Shown: piece by piece, positions 24,159 through 36,600 of the stretch
Position numbering within the stretch: position 1 is the stretch's first letter
Layout: the number at the start of each line of letters is the position of its first letter
Source of the DNA: Spisula solida
Lineage: Eukaryota > Mollusca > Bivalvia > Venerida > Mactridae
Assembly (NCBI GenBank): GCA_947247005.1
Contig: OX365952.1
Location: 47,472,722-47,536,721 of the forward strand
Length of the DNA stretch: 64,000 nucleotides
Direction: 5' to 3'
Made by a program: the position numbers and the translations under genes
Notes under the pieces: generated by a model
The model's database searches: none
Seen by the model: only the letters and a program-made list of their open reading frames with translations
What the model was told of the DNA's origin: nothing

Positions 24159-24708
24159 TTAAAGGGGCTGCCTCACAGATTGGGCTAAAAATTTTGTATA
24201 TCGAGATTGTCCAACCTAACCAAGTATTGATGTAATAGAAAGCCACTGACGATTGATTTATGACAGATTTGGGGCAAAGAGGCAATTTTAAGCACTCTTG
24301 ATATCGCCCACTGAATATTTTTTTCTTGAAAAAAAGCGCTAAGTTTCCTTCCAACATGCTTTGTGAATTATGTAGTTCACATGTGATGGAATTGTGACAT
24401 CAACAAACTACAGCGTGAACATCAGTGAGGAATTTGGTTCGATTTTCGACTCGTTTTCATCCAATGCGAACACATTTCAGGCAATTTAAGTAATAGTAGT
24501 GTTAATTCTATAGGGTATTAATATCTTAATACCCTATAGAATTTTTGATGTAAAAATACTAAGTAACTACAAAATGCTGAAGTTTCTCAAGTTATTTTAG
24601 ATGTCAGTGTGGTTGTTTATATGATATACAGGCAACTATACCAAAATTACGCGAATATTTGACAATTTTATTTTTGCAATACAACAATATGTGAGGCAGT
24701 CCCTTTAA
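24159..24708. mobile_element. MITE with TTAA target duplication
   Basis: Element 24163-24704 (542 bp) begins AGGGGCTGCCTCACAGATT and ends with the inverse AATATGTGAGGCAGTCCCT. The TIRs match at nearly all positions and are bordered by TTAA on both sides (24159-24162 and 24705-24708). TTAA duplication is the hallmark of piggyBac and Kolobok elements. It contains no transposase frame. Confidence 0.8.
24504..24543. repeat. Perfect 40-bp palindrome
   Basis: The arms AATTCTATAGGGTATTAA (24504-24521) and its exact inverse (24526-24543) are separated by TATC. It lies inside the TTAA-flanked MITE. Confidence 0.9.
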
Positions 24709-25204
24709 GAGATACATTGTAGTTTGAAAATATGTGTAATAACAAGCGTCTAAATTACAAGTTTTACCGCATTTTGAAACGGAAATATTCAACACAACAA
24801 CATGTATGGTTTTTGTATTGTTTGTTTAATAAATGAGATAATAATAAACTTTATACAATAACAATACTTTTAATAACTAAAGTCATATGATACACGGATG
24901 TGATAATATTTGCACAGATCAAATGCAATTAGATCAACCTATCTTTTGAACAATTGCAAATAACAAAAGAAACATGCCAACTAGCATTTATATAATGTGG
25001 ATTGTAAATAACATATTAATATAACGTCATTTACTAACACAATAAAAAAGTAAAATAATAATAATAACGACTTTATTTGTTGAGGATGACATATTTGGTT
25101 CAAGATAAATGTACAATAAATAATTTCAGAATAACTTGTACACAAAAATTTCTTCCACAGAACTAAGTGTTATTATTTTCAGTTAATCATTATAAAATGA
25201 AGCC
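24709..25204. other. Unassigned AT-rich spacer
   Basis: Nothing recognised between the TTAA element and the CRE-rich array. Confidence 0.3.
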
Positions 25205-26075
25205 ACCTCACCTATGATGTCACAATGACCCATTGCTCTATGACGTCACAATACCAAACTATCCCATATTGTGCCAAACATTTTCACTGTTCTATTGTGT
25301 CACAATGTCCCATTGCTCAATGTCATGCCAGTGTTATAGCGACACAATACAGACTCCAATGTAATGGCGTCACACTGTCCCACTACTCTATAGCGTCATA
25401 ATACAGACTCCAATGTAATGACGTCACACTGTCCCTATACTTTATAGCGTCATAATACAAACTCCAATGTAATGACGTCAAACTGTCCCTATACTCTATA
25501 GCGTCATAATACAGACTACAATGTAATGACGTCACAATACCCCCACTTTTCTATAGCGTCATACTACAGACTTTTCCATGTAATGACATCACGATACCCC
25601 CACTACTCTATAGCGTCATAATACAGACTTTTCCGTGTAATGACGTCACGATACCCCCACTACTCTATAGCGTCATAATGCAGACTATTCCATGAAATTA
25701 CGTCACAATACCCCAACTTCTTTATAGCGTCATAATGACAAACATATTTAACTGTGGACGTCGTTATGTCCCAATACTATAGGGTGTTACGATGACCCAT
25801 GCCTGTGAGAATTGACGTCACGGTTTTCACTAATCTATATTGTAACAATACATAACTACTTGGATAACAACGTCATTATGCACCACTGCCCTATAGCGTC
25901 ACAATGGCCCACTACTCTACATTTAGACGTAACAATTCCCCTCTGCTATATGTAATGACGCAACAATGCCCTCATTGCTCTATGTTTTGACGTCACAATG
26001 TCCCCACTACTCTATGTTATGACGTCACAACGCCCCCACAGCTCTATGTTATGACGTCACAATGCCCCCACTGCT
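25205..26075 (+). repeat. About 60-bp degenerate tandem repeat packed with CRE palindromes
   Basis: The units carry TCTATAGCGTCATAATACAG, ACTCCAATGTAATGACGTCA and CACTGTCCCACTAC-like pieces. The perfect 8-bp CRE/ATF palindrome TGACGTCA occurs nine times (25241, 25419, 25473, 25527, 25641, 25813, 25988, 26020, 26052). Many half-type variants AGCGTCA, TGACATCA and TTACGTCA lie between them. Whether CREB/ATF proteins bind is unknown. Confidence 0.85.
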
Positions 26076-26169
26076 CTATAGTATTAGAATCACAATGTCT
26101 CAGCACAGTGATGCCACCACGTCCTCTAATTTCAATATAACATGTCCCTAAAATATGACAAACGGGTAC

Positions 26170-26525
26170 CTACTCTAACAGACTATAAACTCAATGATGT
26201 CCGAACATAAAGTAACCAATCAATCAAACAAGTGACATTTACTCATCGGTGTCCGAACATAGATAACCAATTTATCATACGAGTGAAATTAACTCAATGG
26301 TGTTCGAACATAGAGTAACCAATTTATCAAACAAGTGACATTTACTCATTGGTGTCCGAACATAGAGTAACCAATTTATCATTCGAGTGACATTAACTCA
26401 TTCGTGTCCAAAAACATAAAGTAACCAGGTGGCATTTACACATTTCGTGTTTAAACATGTAGTAACCAAGAGGAGTTCGTGGCCTTAACTCATCCATATT
26501 CAAGCATATAGTAACCAAGTCATTT
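26170..26525 (+). repeat. About 52-bp degenerate tandem repeat
   Basis: About six diverged units of the type AACATAGAGTAACCAATTTA, TCAAACAAGTGACATTTACT, CATTGGTGTCCG. Unit length varies by indels. Confidence 0.8.
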
Positions 26526-27535
26526 AACTCAGATGATTCACAGTGTTGCTCTTATGACATCATAACGGAAGTATTACCCCCAATTTGATGTTTGCTCGTG
26601 GGAGATCTAACAATCTATCTTGTTTATCAATATTTCATTCAAGAAGTCAGATATGATGACGTTTAAATCATCAAACTTTCGAGAAATATACAAACATTTG
26701 AGCAATTATTCATGCCTATGTGATGACACATTAGTAAGGTACCCGTGACTTCTTGTTTATATGTCTTTATTTATTTTAGTTTAACTACACATATACAAAG
26801 ATGTTAATGACCGTCAATACCTAGTCGTGCGAAGCGTCCCTGCGAAAGAAAAGCGTCAAGATTTTATGAACAGTTTGGATGTCAAGAACATTTTTGCGAT
26901 CTTTCAATGTGAACAACATGGCGAGTTTATTCTATAAGGACTACTTTGACGTATATAGTTAGTTTACTCTGTCACTTGTTTACAAACATTGCAATATCAT
27001 AACATTGTAGAGTGCGCCGGAGATAACACTAGCCTTTTTTACAAATAAAAATGAAAACTTAATGCATTTTCATTGTGTTTTTTTTGTTCTGTCTTGTGCA
27101 TATTCACTTTTAATGATATAATCTTTAAATCTACACGGATAACAAACGGTCAATCGACCGTGTATTGTTTACATTATGCTTTGGTTTTTTTATTGATAAG
27201 GCTAGCGTTATCTCCTGCGAACTTTATTTGTATTGTTTTAAATATTGAACATTGTAGTTGGAGAAAAGGGCATTGAAACCCAATACCTTATTAACTAAGC
27301 CACATACTAATGCATGTAATTTTTATTAAGATATGACATAAATATGAGTAATTGCATTAGGTATAATTTTATACACTGTGTTATGTAAACAAGAGACTAA
27401 CCTGATTAAACGAGTTACACCACTACTAATTTAACACTGATATAAAATATATACGCGCACGTATAAATTCATACATACAGTAGTTGAACATATCTGCATG
27501 TGCAGCAGTTTGGCTGACCAAACACCATTTATACA
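26526..27535. other. Intergenic sequence with one MITE-like element
   Basis: Mostly unassigned. At 27015-27219 there is an element with 20-bp inverted ends (CGCCGGAGATAACACTAGCC and the inverse of CGCAGGAGATAACGCTAGCC, 18 of 20 matching), likely a small MITE. The 67-codon frame within it is not supported. Confidence 0.5.
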
Positions 27536-27790
27536 GTCAGAGTAATCGGCCAATCACAACCGTTCTTTCCTGTAGGCTTTATAGTTTACAGTGTACAATC
27601 AGCCAATCAAAACCTTTCTTTCATGTAAGTTTTAATAGTATACAGTGTACAATCAACCAATCACAACAGTTCTTTCATATCGGCTCTTATGGTGTGCACG
27701 GTACAGTGTACAATCAGCCAATCACAACAGTTCTTTCATATTGACTTTAATAGTATACAGCGTACAACCAACCAATCGAAGTCGATCTTA
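27536..27790 (+). repeat. Tandem repeat with CCAAT in each unit
   Basis: About four to five units of 54-60 bp built on CAGTGTACAATCAGCCAATC, ACAACAGTTCTTTCATAT and GGCTTTAATAGTATA. Every unit holds CCAATC. It lies about 0.4 kb past the stop codon of gene B. Confidence 0.8.
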
Positions 27791-27910
27791 CATTAACAAA
27801 TAATTATCTTTTAAATAATGAAAATTAAAATATCCACTCTTCCGAGGCTACACAAACGCTCAAACATGATATATGCATGTACAAATAAGCCATATGTAGT
27901 GACTTTCTGC

Positions 27911-27916
27911 TTTATT
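27911..27916 (-). terminator. Candidate polyadenylation signal for Nkx1 gene B
   Basis: AATAAA on the minus strand, about 250 bases past the TAA stop. It is the first good hexamer downstream that I see. The cleavage site is not determined. Confidence 0.4.
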
Positions 27917-28164
27917 TGTTCTACAATTGTGCAAAACAATATAATGTAGCAATAAAACACCGGTATTTACAGAGTTATTACATGCAACCGAACACAGGTC
28001 GCCAAACAGAAGTGAGAAAATCCCATGTACACAATCAGTATTTTGATAAATTTGTCGGTTTAATACTAGTAAGAGAGTCGAAAGTGTATACATTGTTCAG
28101 TAAAAAAATCTGGTAGTCACTAAACACATGACGTCACAAGCTATAGCTGCTGACGTCACTGGCG

Positions 28165-28794
<630 letters not shown>

Positions 28795-30544
28795 TTACGT
28801 TTTTGCTGGTACCTGTTTTTTGCAGTTAACTTTCAAGGAATATTTTGTCACGCGGATCTTCCACCTTTAGATTGTACTCTGTCTCTTTCACCAATTATGC
28901 GGAGTACTTCTGGTCATTTTCGCGATTAGCTGTCATACGGGCACCTAGTAGATAGATAATTATAACTTAATTACTAAGGAATGACACGAAACCTTAGGTC
29001 CCTTGATAGCGATGAGGACTATTACTCAATTAAGACGCCGGTAGGACCAATTACGTATGAAAAATTGATGGAAAGCCGCCCTAACTTTGAATTTAACAAT
29101 ATGAGACAAGTTTTATGTTACATCGTTACCTGGGGTAAGACGGTAATTTAATATAATATCTTAGATAGGGAAACAAGCCTTTCCTGTCTTACACTTATGT
29201 AATTACATCCATATACTTGTCCATTATCCGCTGCGGAGTGATACACTATCTCACCACGGAGAGGGACTCGCTTGTCAAATATTCTTGCGCGTTGCCATCG
29301 AGAAGACTGAGCGATGGAGTTCCAAAATCGGCGACAGACTTATTATCTTTTGTAATTAGAAACTCGAATGTATCTAATTGAATTGGGTTCCTTTTTGGTC
29401 GAATTTTAATTGTAGCCAGGTCATAAATTAACACCCCTTTCTCTTTAATTGCATTTAACCGTAGGAGGGTATGTCTGGTGAAGACAGTATTGACAAGCTG
29501 AAGCGACTGGCACGCTACGACGACAAATGTTTTCGTGCGTATTTTGTTGTAGAGTCGTGATATTGAGTCCTTTTACATCCGTTAAATGTGTTTCAAATGC
29601 TTTGCGTAATTGGTTAAGCAACTTAAAATTGACGCTGGATCTTAATTTGTCAAGTATAATTCCACAAAATTACAGAGGAAAGACGGTATAAAGTCCAATT
29701 TCTGTGGTTTCTTTAATGAGTAGACCGAATGTTGGGAAATTAAAATTTACACTCTCTGTTAGATTAGTCTGGGTAAAGATGTAAAATTCTGTTTTTGTGA
29801 TGTTTTGGAAGTGAAGTTTATTTTAGTGATTTTGGACCAAAACGAACTTTGACAAGTTCCACGTAACTAGGCACAATCTGGCAGGCGGCTGTAATTTGTT
29901 TGTCAAATTTAAATAAAAAAACCCAAACACGTCACAGCAAGATATACTCATAATGAGTTACCTACGGGTGCAAACTTTATTTATGATTTTTTCGTCTGCA
30001 TAGTAAAGTAGGTTTGTTTTCTAGCAATCTTTTAAATGTCAGTCACCCGAGTTATGTGTGCGTTCATACAGGGTCCGGTATTGCGACTTAATCACACAAT
30101 ATACAAATAACAAATATACAAACTTAGCTACTCTTTGTCAAAGACTGCTAAATGTATGAAAAATTGTTATTGAGCCTTGAGAATAAAACTTGGTGCACTT
30201 TTTGGCATTGTATAATAGTACTGTATGAGGTATGATGTTATTATTGACGATGAGTGCCACACCTCATGCTTAGACGGATAAAGTACCATGATATTTTACA
30301 ATACACGAACTTGTATAATAGATTAGATCACAAATTATACTTGATTCCAATTTAACATTTTCACAATTCTTGCCATAGTCTCAAAATAGTGATGCAATGA
30401 CAAAGATAGTAAAAATGGGACAGGGAAGGCAGCACTCAATCAAAAAAGTATTCAAATAATCATTCAATATCCTCTTCATAAATAAGACATAAAATGACAC
30501 TGAATGTTGTGTCTGTTAGAATTCATGACCGCTCAATTCTTCTT

Positions 30545-30775
30545 TAAGACAAGACAATACGACATACTAGACACGATGACAAGACAAGACAACAATACAC
30601 GAAAACAAGACACAACAAGACGACAAAACAAGACAACGCAAGACAACGCAATTAAGACAAGACAAGACAAGAAAATACAAGACAAGACAATGAAAGGCAA
30701 GGCAAGACGATAAGACACGACAAGGCAAGGCAAGAAAAGACACGGCAATCAAAGCAAGATAAGGTAAGACAAGAT
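30545..30775 (+). repeat. Purine/A-rich microsatellite (ACAAG/AAGAC type)
   Basis: A low-complexity run of AAGAC and ACAAG units with interruptions (GGCAAGGCAAG at its end). Frames on both strands are low-complexity only. Confidence 0.85.
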
Positions 30776-30837
30776 AGGATAATGATTTAACATGGACTGG
30801 TTCACAATGATGCAGAAATATAACGAAAAATTTATTG

Positions 30838-33315
30838 GAACCAGTCTGTCTACGGTAGTGTCGGTATCATTCCTGACCGTACTATTCAACCAGTCGACGG
30901 TAGTGTCGGTATCATTCCTGACCGTACTATTCAACCAGTCGACGGTAGTGTAGGTATCATTCCTGACCGTACTATTCAACCAGTCTACGGTAAGGCCGGT
31001 ATCATCCCTGACGGTACTATTCAACCAGTCTACGGTAAGGCGGTATCATTCCTGACCGTACTATTCAACCAGTCTACGGTAAGACCGGTATCATCCCTGA
31101 CGGTACTATTCAACCAGTCTACGGTAGTGGCGGTATCATTCCTGACCATACTATTCAACCAGTCTACGATAGTGAGGGTATCATTCCTGACCGTACTATT
31201 CAACCAGTCTACAGTAAGGCCGGTATCATTCCTGACCGTACTATTCAACCAGTCTACGGTAGTGGCGGTATCATTCCTGACCGTACTATTCAACCAGTCT
31301 ACGATAGTGTCGGTATCATTCCTGACGGTACTATTCAACCAGTCTACAGTAAGGCCGGTATCATTCCTGACCGTACTATTCAACCAGTCTACGATAGTGG
31401 CGGTATCATTCCTGACCGTACTATTCAACCAGTCTACGGTAGTGTCGGTATCATTCCTGACCGTACTATTCAACCAGTCTACGGTAAGGCCGGTATCATC
31501 CCTGACGGTACTATTCAACCAGTCTACGGTAAGGCGGTATCATTCCTGACCGTACTATTCAACCAGTCTACGGTAAGACCGGTATCATCCCTGACGGTAC
31601 TATTCAACCAGTCTACGGTAGTGGCGGTATCATTCCTGACCGTACTATTCAACCAGTCTACGATAGTGAGGGTATCATTCCTGATCGTACTATTCAACCA
31701 GTCTACAGTAAGGCCGGTATTATTCCTGACCGTACTATTCAACCAGTCTACGGTAGTGGCGGTATCATTCCTGACCGTACTATTCAACCAGTCTACGATA
31801 GTGAGGGTATCATTCCTGACCATACTATTCAACAAGTCTACGGTAGTGGGGGCATCATTCCTGACCGTACTATTCAACCAGTCTACGGTAGTGTCAGTAT
31901 CATTCCTGACCGTACTATTCAACCAGTCTACGGTAGTGGCGGTATCATTCCTGACCGTACTATTCAACCAGTCTACAGTAAGGCCGGTATCATTCCTGAC
32001 CGTACTATTCAACCAGTCTACGGTAGTGTCGGTATCATCCCTGACCGTACTATTCAACCAGTCTACAGTAAGGCCGGTATCATTCCTGACCGTACTATTC
32101 AACCAGTCTACAGTAGTGGCGGTATCATTCCTGACCGTACTATTCAACCAGTCTACAGTAAGGCCGGTATCATTCCTGACCGTACTATTCAACCAGTCTA
32201 CGGTAAGGCCGGTATCATTCCTGACCATACTATTCAACCAGTCTACAGTAAGGCCGGTATCATTCCTGACCATACTATTCAACCAGTCTACGGTAGTGTC
32301 GGTATCATCCCTGACCGTACTATTCAACCAGTCTACAGTAAGGCCGGTATCATTCCTGACCGTACTATTCAACCAGTCTACAGTAGTGGCGGTATCATTC
32401 CTGACCGTACTATTCAACCAGTCTACAGTAAGGCCGGTATCATTCCTGACCGTACTATTCAACCAGTCTACGGTAAGGCCGGTATCATTCCTGACCATAC
32501 TATTCAACCAGTCTACGGTAAGGCCGGTATCATTCCTGACCATACTATTCAACCAGTCTACAGTAAGGCCGGTATCATTCCTGACCGTACTATTCAACCA
32601 GTCTACGGTAAGGCCGGTATCATTCCTGACCGTACTATTCAACCAGTCTACGGTAGTGTCGGTATCATCCCTGACGGTACTATTCAACCAGTCTACGGTA
32701 GTGGCGGTATCATTCCTGACCGTACTATTCAACCAGTCTACGGTAGTGGCGGTATCATTCCTGACCGTACTATTCAACCAGTCTACGGTAGTGGCGGTAT
32801 CATTCCTGACCGTACTATTCAACCAGTCTACGGTAGTGGCGGTATCATTCCTGACCGTACTATTCAACCAGTCTACGGTAAGGCCGGTATCATCCCTGAC
32901 GGTACTAGTCAACCAGTCTACGGTAAGGCCGGTATCATTCCTGACGGTACTATTCAACCAGTCTACGGTAGTGTCAGTATCATTCCTGACCGTACTATTC
33001 AACCAGTCTACGGTAGTGGCGGTATCATTCCTGACCGTACTATTCAACCAGTCTACGGTAGTGTCAGTATCATTCCTGACCGTACTATTCAACCAGTCTA
33101 CGGTAGTGGCGGTATCATTCCTGACCGTACTATTCAACCAGTCTACGGTAGTGTCAGTATCATTCCTGACCGTACTATTCAACCAGTCTACGGTAGTGTC
33201 AGTATCATTCCTGACCGTACTATTCAACCAGTCTACGGTAGTGTCAGTATCATTCCTGACCGTACTATTCAACCAGTCCACGGTAAGGCCGATATCATTC
33301 CTGACGGTACTATTC
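30838..33315 (+). repeat. 45-bp minisatellite, about 55 copies
   Basis: Units read TATCATTCCTGACCGTACTA, TTCAACCAGTCTACGGTAAG, GCCGG. Alternatives at the variable site are AGTGGCGG, AGTGTCGG, AGTGAGGG and AAGGCCGG. Because 45 is a multiple of 3, the array is open on both strands (597 codons minus, 566 plus), reading as NSTVRNDTATTVDWL on the minus strand. Two 44-bp units, near 31037 and 31531, shift the frame. Each unit can pair ACCGTA with TACGGT. It lies inside the intron of gene B, so I treat it as non-coding. A repetitive secreted protein is not excluded, but there is no signal peptide and no exon evidence. Confidence 0.93.
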
Positions 33316-33319
33316 ATTT

Positions 33320-35250
33320 AAATTATTTCGTTTATTTTCGCTAAGATGTTTTAAACGATTCTATGTCATATGACGGTGACGAGGAGAACGCTAAATTAGA
33401 TTATGTTGAATTTTGTACAATTGAAATTAGTTTCCCCGAAATCGATTTGGCTAATTCGTATTTCAATTAAGTCATTTAAGAAAAAAAGTAGAATGTTTGA
33501 ACGCAACATTTGAACTGCAATTCCCCCAAAATACTTGAGCAATTATCGTTTTTTGCAGTTGAAACGGAAACAATCCAAGTATTTGACACTTTTGTTTATA
33601 AATTCGAATTGTGGATCAGAGGGTATGAACATAGAGATCAATCTTGCTTCACAAATCTCATTTTCAGATCTAATGTCTGTGCAATATACTCCCAGGCTCT
33701 TACATACTGACGCGATGTTCATTAGAAGTGCTGTATTTAATGTACCTGCATCAATGCCTGTTTGCTAGTATGTGTTTTTCTTTCAGTGATTTTCTCTCAT
33801 TTACTGTACAAAATGGCAAACTAGTTTACGATGTCTTATAACGCGACATTTGTAACTGTGGACCAGAGTACTTTTTTATCAAAGCACTTACGAAAACCTT
33901 AAACTCACGTCCGAATTTTTTTAATTATTTGAGCCAGTCTCCAGGAAAGCCTGCTATTTTGACAGATCATATCATTTTGAGATTTTTTATTATTTATAAG
34001 AGTAATCTTAATGAAGCAAAATGCAAAAGAAAGTGTGTTAATATCTTGATTTTTAAGGAAGTTACAGCTGTTTTGTAGAGTCCCTATTGGAAGCCTTTTT
34101 GTGTGACGCCGCAAACGTCATTAAAACGTTATCCGACGTCGTTGTAACAAGTATTTTATAAATACAGCATTTGATCAATTCTTGGCATAAACTGTTCAAA
34201 ATGGTATCACGCTTTAGAATTATGTTTTAAGTTTTAAAATATACATCAAAATCGGTAATATTCACTTTGAGGCCTATCCTACTACTGTGTTAAACTACTA
34301 ACTCCTCGTTTTTCTCAATCAGAGTACTTTTCTGAAATTGGTAACCATAGTAACAAAGTAAGTGATTTCGGCATAATTCATAAGAAAATTTAAAACTATG
34401 ATATAGTATTATACGGATAAATTACTTGAAATTAAATCTGTAGATAATAAAAAAAGAAGTTTAAATTTGAAGTTAAGTTTAAGACTTCCGTTAGTGCTTT
34501 GATAAAACAGTACACCAGTGCTAGTAAACTGATTGATTATATTTACATAATGTTACAAAGATATTTGTAATTATTTGGATTATTGATCTATTCCACAACA
34601 ACTTTCATATAACTTGGTGTATTTACTCAAAAAAGGCTTATCAGTCACTATATCTGTTATCGAGTTTATGTCTTAATAGCATAATTATTATGTACATGAA
34701 TACAATAGAGCACATGCCCGAATGATGGGTGACTCAATACATAGAACCGCTTCTACAACTTCGAAAGCTGAAATAAAAGCATTTACAAATGCGCTATAAT
34801 TTTGGAACTGTTTTGGATAAATCACTTCTTTAATACTCTGGTATCATGATAAAAGAATACAATCGACTGATGCCTAAGTATTTGAGAAATTTAGACTGAT
34901 AACGCGTGCCTGTTCATGTCTGTATGAGCAAATTCAGATTGAAACTCTTGGATAGGGTAATCTATTACAGGCATGATGTTTACTCCCATCAATACAGGTC
35001 TCTAAATTTATCAACCAATCAAAAGCATGGCCCTGGTAATATCTAAAACAGTTTTTGCCCGGCTCATTTTGCGTACCGTGCATAAACAGGAAGTCAGTAA
35101 ACCCAGCCAGGTGTTGGTGTTACTTGAGTGGTGAAGGCACAAAAAGTGTAGAAACGAAGTGCGTTCGAATGGAACCAAAGTCTACCTAGATCCGAACCAG
35201 CAATCCATTTGATCCGTTGTATTGTTATGTCTGTTCGCTGTTAAAAATTT
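33320..35250. other. Unassigned intronic sequence
   Basis: AT-rich, no recognisable feature. The short frames near 33510-33768 overlap each other. Confidence 0.35.
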
Positions 35251-35259
35251 GGCCTGACA

Positions 35260-36600
35260 CCCAGTCTAAAACGAGCACGATATGGTTCATTGAGCTGCGG
35301 ACACAAAATGTGCAACATACGAGTACATATTTGTGCAAGCCTGACCCATGCATATGTTATGCACAATCAGGGCCTCCCTGCAAAGTTCTTGCACAACAAT
35401 GAAATTCACAAAAAGTACGAGCACTTAAGACATTCAACCAAAGACCATGCACGTCTCGGTATATATCGTTTACAAACATTGCATCCCAGCAAACGTCATG
35501 CACATACGAGAGTGTTGTCCCAGTAAACCGTGTGCGTTGCACAAAATGTATTTAAAGCATAAGCTTCAATTTTTCACAGTGTCATATAATAATAAAAAAT
35601 ATTTGATAAAGGTATCCGGGATTTCCTGCAAATGTGTCAAGTAGTATTTTTTTGTTAATATTAACATAACACATGGTATCCATGTGCGGCGCAAGCGACG
35701 TCAATGTTAGAACGTCATACTGCAAAATGCTTCTTAACCTACTTGACGAATTGTCTATCGTAATCAATTACGCACACAATGGCATTGAACCATATTTCTG
35801 ATACGAATTTGCGAACCAGTAACTGTCTTTATGCACCATAAAATAGTTTGTATAACCGACACATCAAACCCTCAATCTGGAAATTACCTAACTCGGAAAA
35901 TTACCTTCATCTGCGAGAAGAATAAAAACTCCAGTGGTGCATGACGCGGTACATATGGTCAATATACAAGCCACTGATGTCCAAAGCATCACTTCATCTT
36001 CCATGTCACTTTTACACACATGTTCTAGACACATTACACTATATTTGTCCGTGCGGTTTAGCGTCTTAAAACATATGTCGACGTCATTCCAAACAAAACT
36101 AAACAGCGTGCTGCGGGTGATGTTGTTCTGATGTTGCATGTCTCGCTCGTTTCTATTTTCAGTATGACTCTACAAACATTTGCATTATTTGAAATGTACT
36201 GTGATGAGAGCATAAATGCAGATTTGAAATGTTTGCACCACAATAAAATGAAATCTTGTACGTTACTAAAATCTGTCAGACAAATATTGACCATTTCCCG
36301 ACGCGCTGCATGTGCGTACATGGGGTGGGTCAATCAAGGTTAACATGTATCATATGCATATCAGTATACTTTCCCTCCCTGATTACTATGAAAATAGAAC
36401 ATTCAAAGGTTACTACAAATATGCATGGCACTGTGACACCACGGAAGAAAGTTATTAGCAAAGTACACGATTTACTGGGACGCCCCTCGAACATGTCATC
36501 CCTGCAAAGATCGTGCATCTACTGTATGATACATGATATTCACACAAAGGCCGTGTACAAACATGGCATTCTTGCAAATTGTGTGTCCAAACACAGCTTC
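35260..36600. repeat. Diverged fringe of the 30-bp array
   Basis: Scattered degenerate units (TGCACAA, CATGCACA, CCAGCAAACGTCATGCACA, GCAAAGTTCTTGCACAACA) with roughly 30-bp spacing are mixed with unrelated sequence. They look like older, decayed copies of the array that begins at about 36530. Confidence 0.5.

Noticed and set aside
31524..33317. 597-codon minus-strand and 566-codon plus-strand open frames with 15-residue repeats
   Set aside because: The 45-bp unit is a multiple of three and lacks stops on both strands, so long frames arise by themselves. The 44-bp units break them, there is no signal peptide or start context, and the array is inside the NK1 intron.
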